64,000 nt of DNA, from contig JAEUWP010000364.1 of assembly GCA_018524725.1 (NCBI GenBank), forward strand, positions 1 to 64,000, written 5' to 3'. Positions within the stretch are counted from its first letter, which is position 1. Each line of letters starts with the position of its first letter. Made by a program: the position numbers and the translations under genes. This document shows, one piece after another, positions 1 through 10,886 of this stretch. This DNA is from Podaxis mareebaensis (taxonomy: Eukaryota > Basidiomycota > Agaricomycetes > Agaricales > Agaricaceae). Below the pieces are notes generated by a model. The model had not been told where the DNA came from, made no database searches, and worked only from the letters and a program-made list of their open reading frames with translations.

Positions 1-1
1 C

Positions 2-895
2 GGATCGGATGATCGGACAGTCAGGATTTGGAATGCGACGACGGGTGGGTTGGAAGCCAAGCTGGAGGGCCACACGGATAGGGTGTGGTCTGTCGCTTTT
101 TCGCCCGACGGCACGCGGGTCGCCTCCGGATCGCGTGATTGGACAGTCAGGATTTGGAATGCGACGACGGGTAGGTTGGAAGCCAGGCTGGGGGGCCACA
201 CGGGTTTGGTGTCATCTGTCGCTTTTTCGCCCGACGGCACGCGGGTCGCCTCCGGATCGCGTGATCGGACAGTCAGGATTTGGAATGCGACGACGGGTGG
301 GTTGGAAGCCAAGCTGGAGGGTCACACGGATTGGGTTTTGTCTGTCGCTTTTTCGCCCGACGGCACGCGGGTCGCCTTCGGATCTTCTGATGGGACAGTC
401 AAGATTTGGAATGGGACAACAGGTGGGTTGGAAGCCAAGCTGGAGGGCTACACGGGTTTTGTGTCGTCTGTCGCTTTTTCGCCCGACGGCACGCGGGTCG
501 CCTCCGGATGTTCTCATGGGACAGTCAGGATTTGGAACGTGACAACGGGTGGGTTGGAAGCCAGGCTGGAGGGCCTCATGGATCTGGTGATATCTCTCAC
601 TTTTTCGCCCGATGGTACATGGGTTGTGGTGTCATCATTGCTTGGCCGTAGAGTTTGGAACTTGACTGCAGAACAGCCCCACATTCTGACCAATGATTCA
701 CATAATGCTGAACTCCAATCACATCTCCTTTCCTTGTCTGATGATGGTCGCTGGGTAGTGGATGTGCACTGTCACTGCTGGATTCCGCCTTCATATCAGA
801 ATATCACTTCACATGCATTTGTTGCCAACAAAGCCTGTTTTGGATATACATCTGGCTCTGTAGTTATTCTAAACTTAGATGATGTATCAGACTAG
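2..895 (+). CDS. WD40 repeat protein, 3' part only
   Basis: The frame is already open at the window edge, so the gene starts upstream; the stop is TAG at 893-895. The visible 297 codons hold five WD40 blades, each with the pattern GH...V.SVAFSPDGTRVASGS.D.TVRIWN, then about 100 residues in which the pattern fades (SLTFSPDG, SLSDDGRW). WD40 repeats form beta-propellers that bind proteins. In agaricomycetes such very regular, nearly identical repeats usually sit at the C-terminus of NACHT-type NLR (HET-like) proteins, but no NACHT or N-terminal domain is in view, so the NLR reading is inference. An internal ATG at 50 gives only a truncated product and is not the likely start. No intron is needed in this part. 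Confidence 0.85.
   Translation, partial: GSDDRTVRIWNATTGGLEAKLEGHTDRVWSVAFSPDGTRVASGSRDWTVRIWNATTGRLEARLGGHTGLVSSVAFSPDGTRVASGSRDRTVRIWNATTGGLEAKLEGHTDWVLSVAFSPDGTRVAFGSSDGTVKIWNGTTGGLEAKLEGYTGFVSSVAFSPDGTRVASGCSHGTVRIWNVTTGGLEARLEGLMDLVISLTFSPDGTWVVVSSLLGRRVWNLTAEQPHILTNDSHNAELQSHLLSLSDDGRWVVDVHCHCWIPPSYQNITSHAFVANKACFGYTSGSVVILNLDDVSD
16..645 (+). repeat. Five 126-bp WD40-coding tandem repeats
   Basis: The string GACAGTCAGGATTTGG or a close variant recurs at 16, 142, 268, 394 and 520, an exact 126-bp step equal to 42 residues (one blade). The first three units are almost identical at DNA level; units four and five carry more changes. Confidence 0.9.
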
Positions 896-1975
896 CAATG
901 GATTGCACTTTATATGAGCTGAACTAAAAGCCTGCTGGAGGTGAATAAACAAAAGACAACATCAGCAGAAGGTAATACCACTAAACTATGTGACCTGACA
1001 GTATAACACCCTAGTTTTTCTTACTTGTCATACTTCTATTGAGGCCTTCAATCCCACTATGCACTCCAGCCAGCAGGCTTCAATCAAATTGTCCTTCACA
1101 CTACACTTGTAGAGTTGTTCACAAGCAAAAAACAGTTGCTGATGGCCAACACACAGGAAGTGCAAAACACCAGGCACAAAAAGCTCCTCAAGCATTGGCA
1201 GATCAGCCAGATGAGTGGAAGACTTATTTACACCAAAGAACATAGCTGATAGATAACACATGAAGCTAATCATAACAAGTCTAAATCATTAGGGATTACC
1301 TAGATGACCTACAACTGCTTCCACCCCTCCCCTGCCAGCCACTTCAGCCCATTGCATTCCATAACAACTCCCCTCCCTTCCCCCCTTCCCCTCTCACAAT
1401 CTTCATCCCCACTATCCATACTCAGCCCATCAAGTCTATACACTCCATCCCCCTCCCCATCATGACCATACTGATCCCCACAATAGTCACTCATCAACCC
1501 CTCCCAATCCTCCGTCCCAACCTTCCTGCTCCTACTCCTCTCCTTGCCATCCCAAGTCCATTCCCCTGAATAACCCACGTCGACTCAACCCAGCCTCAGC
1601 TTTATATCTTGTCACCTCCAGCTTCGGCAGCACATTCTCAGCTTTCATAGATGCGATTAATATACAATGTACGTGGAATTACCCACAAAAAGTACAATAT
1701 GAGAATCTATGCATAAATGAAAAATGATGAAGATAATGCAAGCAGAAGGGGTATAGGTACAAGCATATCTGTCCGCGAAGTTTGTCAGGACCCCCCAAGA
1801 ATGTTCGTGCAAACTTGCATGGCACATCACCCCAGTCCTCAACCTCTTCCCAAAATCCCCGATCAACCCGCCTTCTCTCGAACCGAACCAAAACAACTCG
1901 CTTCCACATCCCGCTCTCGCTCGGCAGAGTCAGGGAAGGTGAAGCGTACCATGTTACAGGCAGCCATCCCACGCA
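896..1975. other. Intergenic, no gene supported
   Basis: Holds the 3' flanks of the convergent WD40 and J-protein genes. The plus strand of 1309-1578 is strongly pyrimidine-rich; the minus strand there is open for 89 codons rich in Gly, Glu, Asp and Arg, which follows from the base bias and matches no family I know. Confidence 0.6.
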
Positions 1976-3288
1976 TTACGCTGGCGCCAGCGCCTTCCGG
2001 ATGAATTCTTTCTGCGTCGAGGTCAGACTGCTCGGGAACACGACGTCCCATTTGATAATCAAGTCTCCCTTCTTCTTCACAGATCCTTCTTTTCTGATCG
2101 GCATTCCCTCCCCTGCCACGGTGGTTTCCTGGCCAGGTTTCACGATTCCGTACGGAGGAGCGATTTGTAGCTTTCGCCCGTCGAAGAGCGTGACGACCTT
2201 CTTGGCTGTCGGTCCTGTAGTGCCTGTTAAGGCTTCGACGAGGGGAAGTTTGACGTGGCATATAAGGTCGTTGCCGTCCCGTTCGAAGGAGTCGTGAGGT
2301 TTCGTTTCGACGACGAATACGAGGTCTTGGGCTTCTCCGGACGGCGGGACTTCGTTGCCAGCACGGGGGAACCGAATCTTGGTGCCGTCTTTCCATCCCG
2401 GTAGAACATTGATCTCGAGAACCTTGTCCTCGGTCGTGCCATTGAGTAGTCGACGACCAATCTTGAGATGTTTGACGGTACCAGTGTAGAGGTCTTCCAG
2501 CGAGACTTTGAGTGGTCGGACGATTTCTGAGGGTTTTTCAGGTTCTTGTTGAGGTTGTTCGGCAAAGTGGGATCGAGTACGGGAAGGTCCTGGCCGTCGA
2601 GGCATACCACCGGGCATCCCTCCCATTGAGGTGAAACGGAATCCACCCGTGTCATCATCGTCATCGAATCCTCCTTGCGCACCACCAAACATACTGCCTA
2701 GACCTCCACCAAACATCCCGCTGCCAAACATTTGTCTGGAAAGGGTGTTAGTAGGGTTTTTAGCGATAAATCTATGGTTGAAATACGCACTCGAAGATCT
2801 TCTGTGGGTCCGTAGGATGGAAACCGCCTCGTGAGCCACCAAAACCTCCGCCAGGACCTCCAGAAGTGAACGTGAAGGTCGTACCACCGCCAGGGAAGCC
2901 GCCAAACCCTCCGGGAAAGCCCCCGCCTGCACCTGCGGACGGTGAAGGACCTCCTCCCTTCAATCCTTCTTCTCCAAATTGGTCATAGATGGTCCGTTTC
3001 TGTTTATCGCTCAACACCTCGAACGCCTCGGATATCTACATAGTTGGTTTGACGTAAGAAAGCATGAACTACTCTAATCTTGGCTGTTACGCACCTCTTT
3101 GAATTTCTTTGTCGCTTCTTCCGAGTTTTTATTCCGGTCGGGATGCCACTTGAGCGCCTAGGAGGAGAGTGAGAAGCTGTGGAACGGGAAATATTGAGAG
3201 TACGCACCATTTTCTTGTAGGCCTTTTTGATATCATCCTCGCTAGCGTTCTTGTCGACGCCGAGTAGCTTGTAATAGTCTGCACCCAT
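1976..3288 (-). CDS. SIS1: Type II Hsp40 (Sis1/DNAJB-like J-protein)
   Basis: Co-chaperone that stimulates Hsp70 ATPase activity in the cytosol and nucleus. Four exons: 3288-3208, 3157-3095, 3035-2791, 2735-1976, giving 382 aa. The J-domain opens with [19 protein letters not shown]; the essential HPD motif (KWHPDRNKN) lies in exon 2. A Gly/Phe-rich stretch follows (about residues 75-160: [29 protein letters not shown]). The C-terminal substrate-binding domains include [33 protein letters not shown] and the late YGIVKPGQE region. There is no CXXCXGXG zinc finger, which separates it from type I (Ydj1). Length is close to that of Sis1-type proteins. It is transcribed divergently from the VTC1-like gene across a 209-bp gap with heat-shock-element-like sites. 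Confidence 0.95.
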
Positions 3289-3497
3289 GGTGGAGGAAAG
3301 AGTTGAAGGGGGCAGTGGACCCCCAAGTATTTTATCTGACGAGTGAGCTACTAGAGTGTTCTAGTAAATGCCACAATGATGTCACATGTTCTAGACCGGT
3401 GGCGTTAGCGGAGATAGCGGGCCGGAGTGGTGGGCGTCAGTTTGTGTTGTGCTTGGCTCTGCTTCCGACCAAGCCCTGTTCTTCTTCAACGTCAGCC
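3289..3497. promoter_or_regulatory. Divergent promoter with heat-shock-like motifs
   Basis: Shared 209-bp gap between a J-protein gene (minus) and a VTC1-like gene (plus). TTCTAGT at 3359-3365 and TTCTAGA at 3389-3395, exactly 30 bp apart, resemble the TTCnnGAA core of heat shock elements, fitting the Hsp40 gene. TGATGTCAC at 3378-3386 resembles a CRE/ATF half-site. No binding data, so this is inference. Confidence 0.35.
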
Positions 3498-4439
3498 ATG
3501 TCAGCCCCACAGTCGCCCACAGACGCCCAGAACGTTCCCCACAACGAACACCCATCCATCGTCCGTCGCTCCTTGCAAGCCTTTCTCTCCCCCTTTTCTC
3601 CCTCTGCCCTCGCTCTCCTCCCCAGGCTTAGGCGTCCCGCCCGTTATACCCGTGCTGATGCTATCCCAGAGACTCAGCCAGACGATGAGGGACAACAGCC
3701 CACCGTCCGGGACTATCATTCTATCAACCTGCCGCCCCAGGTTCGTGTGCCAAAAAAAGTGCCTACACCTATCCGTGTAGAAGGAAAAGTCTGGTTCGCG
3801 AACGAACGCAGTGAGTACAAGTTTTTACACAGGTCCTGAGAGCTTTGATTGATTCTGCGACTGAATGAATAGCCTGGGTGTCGTGGTTGAATGTTTCTGT
3901 AATCCTCGCAACATTCTCCCTCGCTCTCTTCAACGCATCGAAAGACGATATCGCGACTTACTTTGCGTATACCTATGCTGCAATAAGCGTCTGCACCCTC
4001 GTACGGCTTCACTTTTCCTTATTTAATTCATTCCTTAAGCTTTATATTTTTAACCATTAGATATATGGTTGGGCCATCTACCAGCACCGTGTCAGTATGA
4101 TCCGCAGGCGTGATCCCGGGCATTTCGACAACCTCGCAGGCCCTGTTATCATCAGCATTGTCCTCTTTTTCGCAGTCCTTGCAAATTTCATTATTCGAGG
4201 TGTGTACCTTAGCCAGTACCCTCGGCAGTAGCTGATTGGTCGTCGAATCTCACATGTGTTCGGCTACCCAGTGAAAGAATTGTCAGTTGTTCCTCTGCTT
4301 CAGCTACCAACATTTTCTCTGACCCTGTCATAGGCGCAGGAAAGGCGTCCCCATACCCGGAGCAGACCTCTTCGGCTTCTCAACTCCCGCGAACGAGACC
4401 ATCACCATCCCTCTATACCAACAACAGCAAGTCCTCTGA
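3498..4439 (+). CDS. VTC1-like DUF202 membrane protein
   Basis: Five exons: 3498-3810, 3873-4000, 4061-4199, 4272-4281, 4334-4439; 231 aa. After a hydrophilic, Pro/Ser-rich N-terminus of about 95 residues comes the DUF202/VTC1 signature (RVEGKVWFANERTWVSWLN) and three predicted membrane segments (about SVILATFSLALF, AAISVCTLIYGWAIY, IISIVLFFAVLANFII), with RRRDPGHFD between the second and third. Vtc1 is the small membrane subunit of the vacuolar transporter chaperone complex, which makes and translocates polyphosphate; no SPX domain is present here. The N-terminal extension and the tail past the third segment are longer than in yeast Vtc1. Exon 4 is only 10 nt; without it the last exon is out of frame. 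The start at 3498 was preferred over the in-frame ATG at 3303 because the upstream stretch overlaps the promoter. Confidence 0.85.
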
Positions 4440-5123
4440 GCTGCTCGGTACCGCAGAGCTTCATTCTTCTTTCGGCCGCTCCTCCCGAACAATGGTATCC
4501 TCCTATGCATTGGATAATCAACTACTTCCGTCCGTTCATTTCCCGAATCTAACATGATATAGTGCTTGGACAGTCGGATGATCTACTGGAACCACCACCT
4601 ATGCCTGCCCAGTGCCTACGCACTCCCACTTGTATCCCTTTCTTGCTTATGCTGATGAAGGCACCTGCTATCTTGCACATCGTGCCGATTCGGTTTCGTT
4701 CTGTCTTTCTCTGCGCACATTATGATGTTTGTACATTGTTGTACAATACATGTATAGCATCAGCTCGAGGTTAAGTTACGCAATGAAGGACTTTAATTGT
4801 CTCCAGACGTCCAATCTGATATGAACTGATAGGAATTCGCTGACACACTACTGGCCCTACCTTCACAATGGAAATATGTATTCACGAACTCGTATAACGC
4901 GTTGCTGTAGGGCTTCTTAGAGGCTCGAGCCGATATAGCACAGATGCGCTGGGTGGTTATCTTCCATTAGAGCGATGAATCGATAGAATCGGACAGAGCC
5001 AGCCAATTGGTCGAAATGAAACTGAGCAATCGATAATCGCTTCAAGTCGAAGCTGAGCCCTCCGCGAGGTTCTTACCTACCCTCTTCTTCTCCTGTTGCC
5101 ACACGCCCATCACGATTCAAGAC
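4440..5123. other. Intergenic, no gene seen
   Basis: Contains the 3' flank of the VTC1-like gene and the 5' flank of the next gene; short open frames only. Confidence 0.6.
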
Positions 5124-5971
5124 ATGTCCTTTCCTTCCGGTCCATTTCACGTATACCTCGATTCCGTGGCCGGTAGAGTAAGTCAACGGCTACTCGATGA
5201 TTAGCTTGGACCCCAGCCATCTCTTCTACTTTCGTTGGTTACTGTTCCCAGGGGCTTGTAGCGTTTCCATCCCGCAGTGCCGCGGATGAATATTGGAGGC
5301 ATCTACAAGAACGGCCGGACAAGGGAAACCCTCCGTGTCGTAGATATCATCCACAGCACCTGGTCGCTCCTTTCCCGCAGCATAACGGTACCTTTGAAAA
5401 GTCCCGCGTATGCGCCTATATAGGAGCCCAGATCGCACGATCGTCATCCCAGCTTCTTGACCAACGCCCTGATAACATAAACGGAGGAGCGTGAGTGACA
5501 TCGGCTCATCTGTTGTTGAATGCTCGTCCCATGTGCATCGACACGGCCAGGTACTACATCCGTTCAGCAGTCCGTCCGACTCTCTTCTGGTTTTACCACC
5601 CAAACTCGAAAACAATCACAGTTTCGAGTCAGCAACAGACTAAATTCATCATTCGACGAGTAACACCTTTACCGTTCGACTGCCCCCTTGAGGAGGATAT
5701 CTTCATTGGGAAAGATGATATCAATATCTTTGTCCATCCGTATGAGTGGCAAGAGGACACCGTCGGAGAGATGATTGTGCGGAATCCACAGAGGGGGCTT
5801 CTTGGAGCTTCGAGTTTGGACGTTGAGGCTGTGAGGGTGGAGGCGGGAGTGTTCAAATTTCAGATGTTTGATAAGGGATTTAGTGTGTGGTCTGCGTTTT
5901 CTTGGGAGGGCTGTCAGGTGTGCGTGAGCTCGAAGAGGGATGGAGGCGAGCGGTGGGAATTTGTGCAATAA
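5124..5971 (+). CDS. Unrecognised small protein, paralog family member A
   Basis: Three exons: 5124-5177, 5252-5490, 5551-5971; 237 aa. It shares its exon layout (a 54-nt first exon, then about 240 nt, then the last) with the genes at 6648 and 18492. Shared landmarks: a start like MSFPSGPFHVY; LVAFPSRSAADEYW at the head of exon 2; DQRPDNINGG at its end; YYIRSAVRP.LFWFY opening exon 3; TKFIIRR; EDI.IG.DDINIFVHP; FKFQMFDKGFSVW; and a terminal GERWEFVQ. There is no signal peptide and no strong membrane segment. The short repeating strand-like blocks and WEF ending recall small beta-trefoil proteins of mushrooms (ricin-B-type lectins, protease inhibitors of the cospin/macrocypin kind), but I cannot assign a family. 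Function unknown. Confidence 0.75.
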
Positions 5972-6647
5972 AACGATACTTGTAGCACTATTCCATGTTG
6001 TGATGTGGCGTCATTATTGTGGGACGGTTATACTACCTTGACAAAATCTACAATGGAACGCAGTCCTGACATACGACTGATAAACGTTGGCGATGGAGGG
6101 ATCCAACTTCCTTTAGATTGTCGCCGTCCGCTGGGATCCATTGCTATGAACCTGGCAATTGCCACTACCCCGTAATTCTTATTTGCTCGATCCCAGAGCT
6201 CTCTATATCGTCATAAAGTCGTACATTGCTGTGCACCATATGCGTAACAACAGCTTAAGGTTAATTTCTGAATTGATACCTCATATACTTGATCCAAATA
6301 TAGGGCTGGTTAAAACGTGTTCAATGACAAATTTGTGAACTACAATGTAACATCATATCCATTGTCATCGCTCCCTTGCTCCCTCCCAACACCGAGAACA
6401 TTACCCCCAGGTGACTTCACTTATGCTTCTTTTATCCAAACACTAGCAAGGGAAGGTGTGCTTTTTCCAGGAGGTTATACATAAATGCTTATGATAATAT
6501 ATCCTGGACGCTCATTGATGCGCCGGGGCGGTTTCCACAAGGCTGGGAAATCGGGTTTGGGCATTCGGTAATTGCCTTGAACCAAACGCTGGTCTGAGGG
6601 CACCGAATACGTGTTTTTTTCCCTGCTACCACTCACACCTCCGTGAT
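5972..6647. other. Intergenic between paralogs A and B, no gene seen
   Basis: Short frames only; 3' flank of paralog A and promoter region of paralog B. Confidence 0.6.
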
Positions 6648-7495
6648 ATGTCATTCCCCCGCGGACCATACCATGTATACTGCACGTACAACGGGATTAC
6701 TGTAAGTCGCTGCCACTCGATGATCAGACCCAAGGCCAACCATTCCAACCATTTCCGCCGCCCGCTGTTCCCAGTTGCTTGTTACATTCCCTTCGCGTAG
6801 TGTCGCAGACGAATATTGGAGATATGTACAGGAAAACGCAAACTCAGAACAATTCCCAATTCGTCGGTGTCATTCACAACACTTCATCGCTCCTTGGTTA
6901 GCGGACTTTGAAAAATCTTGGGCTTGCACTCTTCAAGGAGAGAAGATAGCGCAATTGCCATCTCCGCTCCTTGAGCAGCGTCCTGACAACATAAATGGGG
7001 GAGCGTGAGTGATACTCGTGAACGGCACTGGTGCTACTTGTCTCACATGCAACAAGGTATTACATCCGTTCAGCAGTTCGTCCGAACCTTTTCTGGTTTT
7101 ATGATGGAACTTGGATCCGTCTTTCAAGTAAGAAGCAGACCAAATTCATCATCCGGCGAACGAAGCCTCTCCCATGTGACTGTCCCTCGGAAGAGGATAT
7201 TCTTATCGGAGAGGACGACATCAATATCTTTGTACATCCGTACATATGGCAAGAGGACGACGTTGGAGATATGATTGTGCAGCATCTTCAGAAGCTGCTC
7301 GTTGGTGCCTCGAGCTTGGCCTCCTGTGAGACAGATGTAGCGAGTGTTGAGGTAGTAGGGGGAGAGGTCGGAGTGTTCAAATTCCAGATGTTTGATGGGG
7401 GCTTTGGCGTATGGGCCGACCAGGACTGGGAGGACCACCAAGTGTGCGCGAGCTCGAGAAAGGACAGAGGAGAGCGGTGGGAATTTGTACAATGA
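6648..7495 (+). CDS. Unrecognised small protein, paralog family member B
   Basis: Three exons: 6648-6701, 6775-7004, 7057-7495; 240 aa. Closest relative of the gene at 5124: the same phases at both introns, first exon MSFPRGPYHVY, exon 2 starting LLVTFPSRSVADEYW and ending EQRPDNINGG, exon 3 starting YYIRSAVRPNLFWFY and ending GERWEFVQ. The tandem orientation 0.7 kb downstream of paralog A points to unequal duplication. The loop before the FKFQMFDGGFGVW block is longer than in A. No signal peptide and no recognised domain; the beta-trefoil resemblance noted for A applies equally here. Confidence 0.75.
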
Positions 7496-7659
7496 AAGTT
7501 GATACCTCGTTACGATACTCCCGGTTGAGGTATAATAACGAACCACCCTGCCATACCGACAAAGCTTGAAATAGTTGAAATAAGCCGAGGAAGATTATGA
7601 TGTGAGATTGATGGAAGTCTCGATTGTGATCCATCTTTCTGTCGATGATACAACCTCTA

Positions 7660-9199
7660 CTAATAAAATCCCACTTCAGTATCTACGCCTCGACTCCGAC
7701 CAGTATTCGCAAACTGAAGTCTTGAGATCGACTCTAGTGGCTCCTCCATACCGATGGTACCAAAAGCACCATTGGTGTCCGGGGTTCGGCGTTCCTCATG
7801 TCCGTATTTGCGGATGTGCAATATAATCCGACATGAGACGATGCTGATCAGAAATCTTGGGACGCTAAGAAATATCGCAGGGTGTCAATTCATACTGTCC
7901 CAAGCAAGGATACACTCACGGAGAAGCAAGGTCACGTATAGGACCCGTGGAGGAAAACCATACGATGATCCCCGATGCCGAAATAACTGTCGAAGCACAT
8001 ATTTCAGCCTCCACGTTCAAACCTGGGTGGTGAGAAAGAGCTACCAAGGGAGATCAGATAATATACGAGCGCGTCGCTGTATATCTTCCTCATCAACCAA
8101 TTCCGATCTTCTCTGTACTTCCGAAATTTAGCCCAGCAAATCGTTAGAAAAAGAACTCGAGTTTGATTGGAAATTCATGAGCCGACAGTCATCATGTTCG
8201 CGAGGATAAACTCACTGGTTTCATATATAATAGAAGCGATGATTCCAGCAATGGCATATCCATCTTCCGCGGTGGATGAGCTGGTTATCAGGCACCCGGG
8301 AAGGAAGCCGGGAAGAGGTGAAGGGATGACTACGGTATGAATCAGACTGGAATTCCTAGCATTCTGACAACAGAACTGACTTGAGAGACGGTGATGAAGT
8401 GAGGCAAGCAAGGTAAATCCTGTTGCGAAGACGATCTAAACCGAGTCCCATCAACTGTCCGGAGAGATGGAATTCTCGAGAGCTTACAACAGCGAAGATG
8501 GAGAGGAGAATTGCAGAGAGGCGCGTTCGGCCTAGCAAAGCATATGCCCGGAAAATCAAGAGTACTAAAAATGGGAACGTGTAGGCGTGAACCAATGAGA
8601 CAGCTGTATTGTGCTTACCTTGCGCAGACATTTGTCCTATACCACTTGACCATATGTTGACCCTGAGAATTTGGGTACAGGCCTACATTCAGGTTTCTTC
8701 AGTGCCCCTGATGAACGAATGAATCATGCAATGCATACTTCGGCCGAAGGGCTCAACGCTGTAAAAACTACATAATTATTTTCAGCCTGAGACAAAAAAA
8801 AGGTCCGGAATCTGAGGGGGGCTTACTGAACATGAACATGGCCGCGTCAATGAAGGGCGAATAGCGTGATATAAAGAATACTATCTTGACAACCGACCAG
8901 GGTGCCGGCCAAAGGAAGCTTATCTTGGGTTGGTATCAGAGCCTAGCCACCACAAGGCGCAAGGAGTTGACGTACCTCAGTACCTAGTGTATGGAAATAG
9001 TCAGTCATGAAGAGTGTGATCAAGGCAACTACTCGAATTTCATCAGACGACTTCATTATGTGTAGCGTAACGGGATTACCCTTGCAATACTAAAGCCGAA
9101 TCAATCTTTCAAAAGCAGGAAGATAGAGTCTACTAGCATTACCTGCGTTACATTGAACTGTTGGACAGCCCATACCAACTTTTCAACAAGCCCGTCCAT
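7660..9199 (-). CDS. DUF6533-type multi-pass membrane protein
   Basis: Eleven exons: 9199-9143, 9080-8976, 8923-8827, 8758-8739, 8682-8619, 8564-8488, 8435-8381, 8329-8216, 8155-8045, 8022-7920, 7864-7660; 335 aa with all phases consistent. Landmarks of the agaricomycete DUF6533 family: VVALITLFMTDYFHTLGTE followed by W.A.WS.VKIVFFISRY; VLLIFRAYALLGRTRL; IYSDALVYYLISL; and a late RIILHIRKYG. Several segments are hydrophobic enough to span the membrane, in a seven-helix-like arrangement. The molecular role of this expanded family is not established; receptor-like function is speculation. Exon 4 is only 20 nt. The gene converges with paralog B, with 164 bp between their stop codons. Confidence 0.75.
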
Positions 9200-9691
9200 G
9201 ATAACGGTTGCAATGTGCCAAAGGCAGAGCTAGACACTTAGGACACCGACTGAGTGGTCCAGCGTCTCAAATCCGCGACGGATGTATTTAAGTCCCAAAC
9301 TACTTTACGCGAACGCATATCTCACGCACGACTGTGCACAAGGGCACAAGGCACAGGAATGCTACCACCAGGTCCACTTGAACAGGTAGAATAAATGATC
9401 GACATCACCACCGTGTCTTCCTGATCAGCTTGTTTGACGCAACAAGGTGCTATACCGTCTATATCTTGGAATGGAAGGAGATCCAATACAGTGATGTGCC
9501 GCGATCAAGTTGATAATGCTGCCGAGCTGATTGCGTTTGGCGCGCGGTAAAAGACTAGGAGCTCGGAATCTAAAAATATATGAAGCGGATCACGGACGTT
9601 GATTTGTCGTTCGGGGTTTTCTCACACCGGGTCGAGTTTTTTGTCACTACCTGAGGTCTATGACAAAATTAGATAGTCAGAAGCACTTATA
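9200..9691. other. Intergenic, no gene seen
   Basis: 5' flank of the DUF6533 gene up to the left edge of the D1 repeat; no supported frame. Confidence 0.6.
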
Positions 9692-10886
9692 CATTCAATA
9701 CCTCGGGATTCCTGAGAAGGTGATCTGTATGTGGGTCGTTTCTGTTCCACCTCTTCAGTAATTGATGGAAGAACACAGCTCGGCAGCAGTCAGCGTGATC
9801 TGCGAAAAGATGGTTTCTTGAAGATACGGAAACATATACTAGCTCGGTAGATGAAGGGAGGGGTTTGTGTGGTATTGCGAATGTGGCAAGGCAGAACTAA
9901 TTATCCGGGGCAGCAATGCATGATGATATTATTAGTGCGGTCGATGATAGCAGCAATTGGGAGAGTACAGACAACCAGGATGTTGGAAGAGAATGATGCA
10001 GTCGACCGGGGTGAGAAATGTTACGTTACTTGTGGTTTGAACAAGGGGGAGATGGGAGATTTTCTCTAGTCTTCTGGAACATGTAGTAATGTGGGTTGAT
10101 AATTGAAGGACGTTAGAGAAGGGAGGAATGATAGTGAGAAGGCGGGCACACAAGTAGGGATGAGACACGTCAACTAAATTTTTGCCCAACACGAGGGAAA
10201 ACTACATATAACCAAGTTGGACACTTTATGTCTCAGTTGTTTCATATGCAAACAAAACATTGTCTCAGCCGTTCTTCTCTTTAACAAGTATTCATTCCTC
10301 CCTTGGCATTACCAAGAACATCATGAGCCCTCAATCTGTAAGGAGCTTCTTCGAGTAACCCCGAGACACAGACCCAGTAACCTTTGTACTGCATGGTACC
10401 CCTACATACGTAGGGACGAAAGGACAGGCGACATGACCGTACGTTCCGGGAGGGCAGTTGTGCTTCCCAACATTTACGGCCCATTCTCAAGCCTGGTACC
10501 AGTGAAGGATATTCCCAGATAATGACCAGGTAATGGGATGGATGGACGCCGTGGCTTCTGGATCCGGTCCCGAAATTGGTGCAAGAAATCACGCAGCAAT
10601 ATCATCAATTCCTCAAACTTGTAAGTTGAACCTGAACTAGAGCATGTTTGCAAACCGCTTTCAGCGAGATTCTCGGCACGGAGCAATTCACATTGTTGCA
10701 CTAAATATACATCCTAGTGACTCTCGTTTGAGATGGTCAAATAGCTTATACAAATGCTTTCAGTAAGCTATCGACGTTCAGACAATTAGTCGTTATCAGT
10801 GGGAGATCTTGAATGAGGGGTCTCCGATGAAAATCGATAATGGCTTGCTTGCATTTCAGAGAAGATATGCTCTCCAAGTTCGGAAG
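9692..10886 (+). repeat. D1, copy of a dispersed 1.2-1.4 kb repeat
   Basis: Starts at CATTCAATACCTCGGGATTC and ends at AAGTTCGGAAG, matching D2 (13661-15035) in the same orientation along its length. It lacks the first about 70 bp of D2 and also about 150 bp present in D2 near 14685-14837. Only short open frames occur; I recognise no transposase or protein family. Confidence 0.85.

Noticed and set aside
7754..8131. 125-codon plus frame over the DUF6533 gene
   Set aside because: It lies antisense to confirmed exons 9-11 of that gene and matches nothing.
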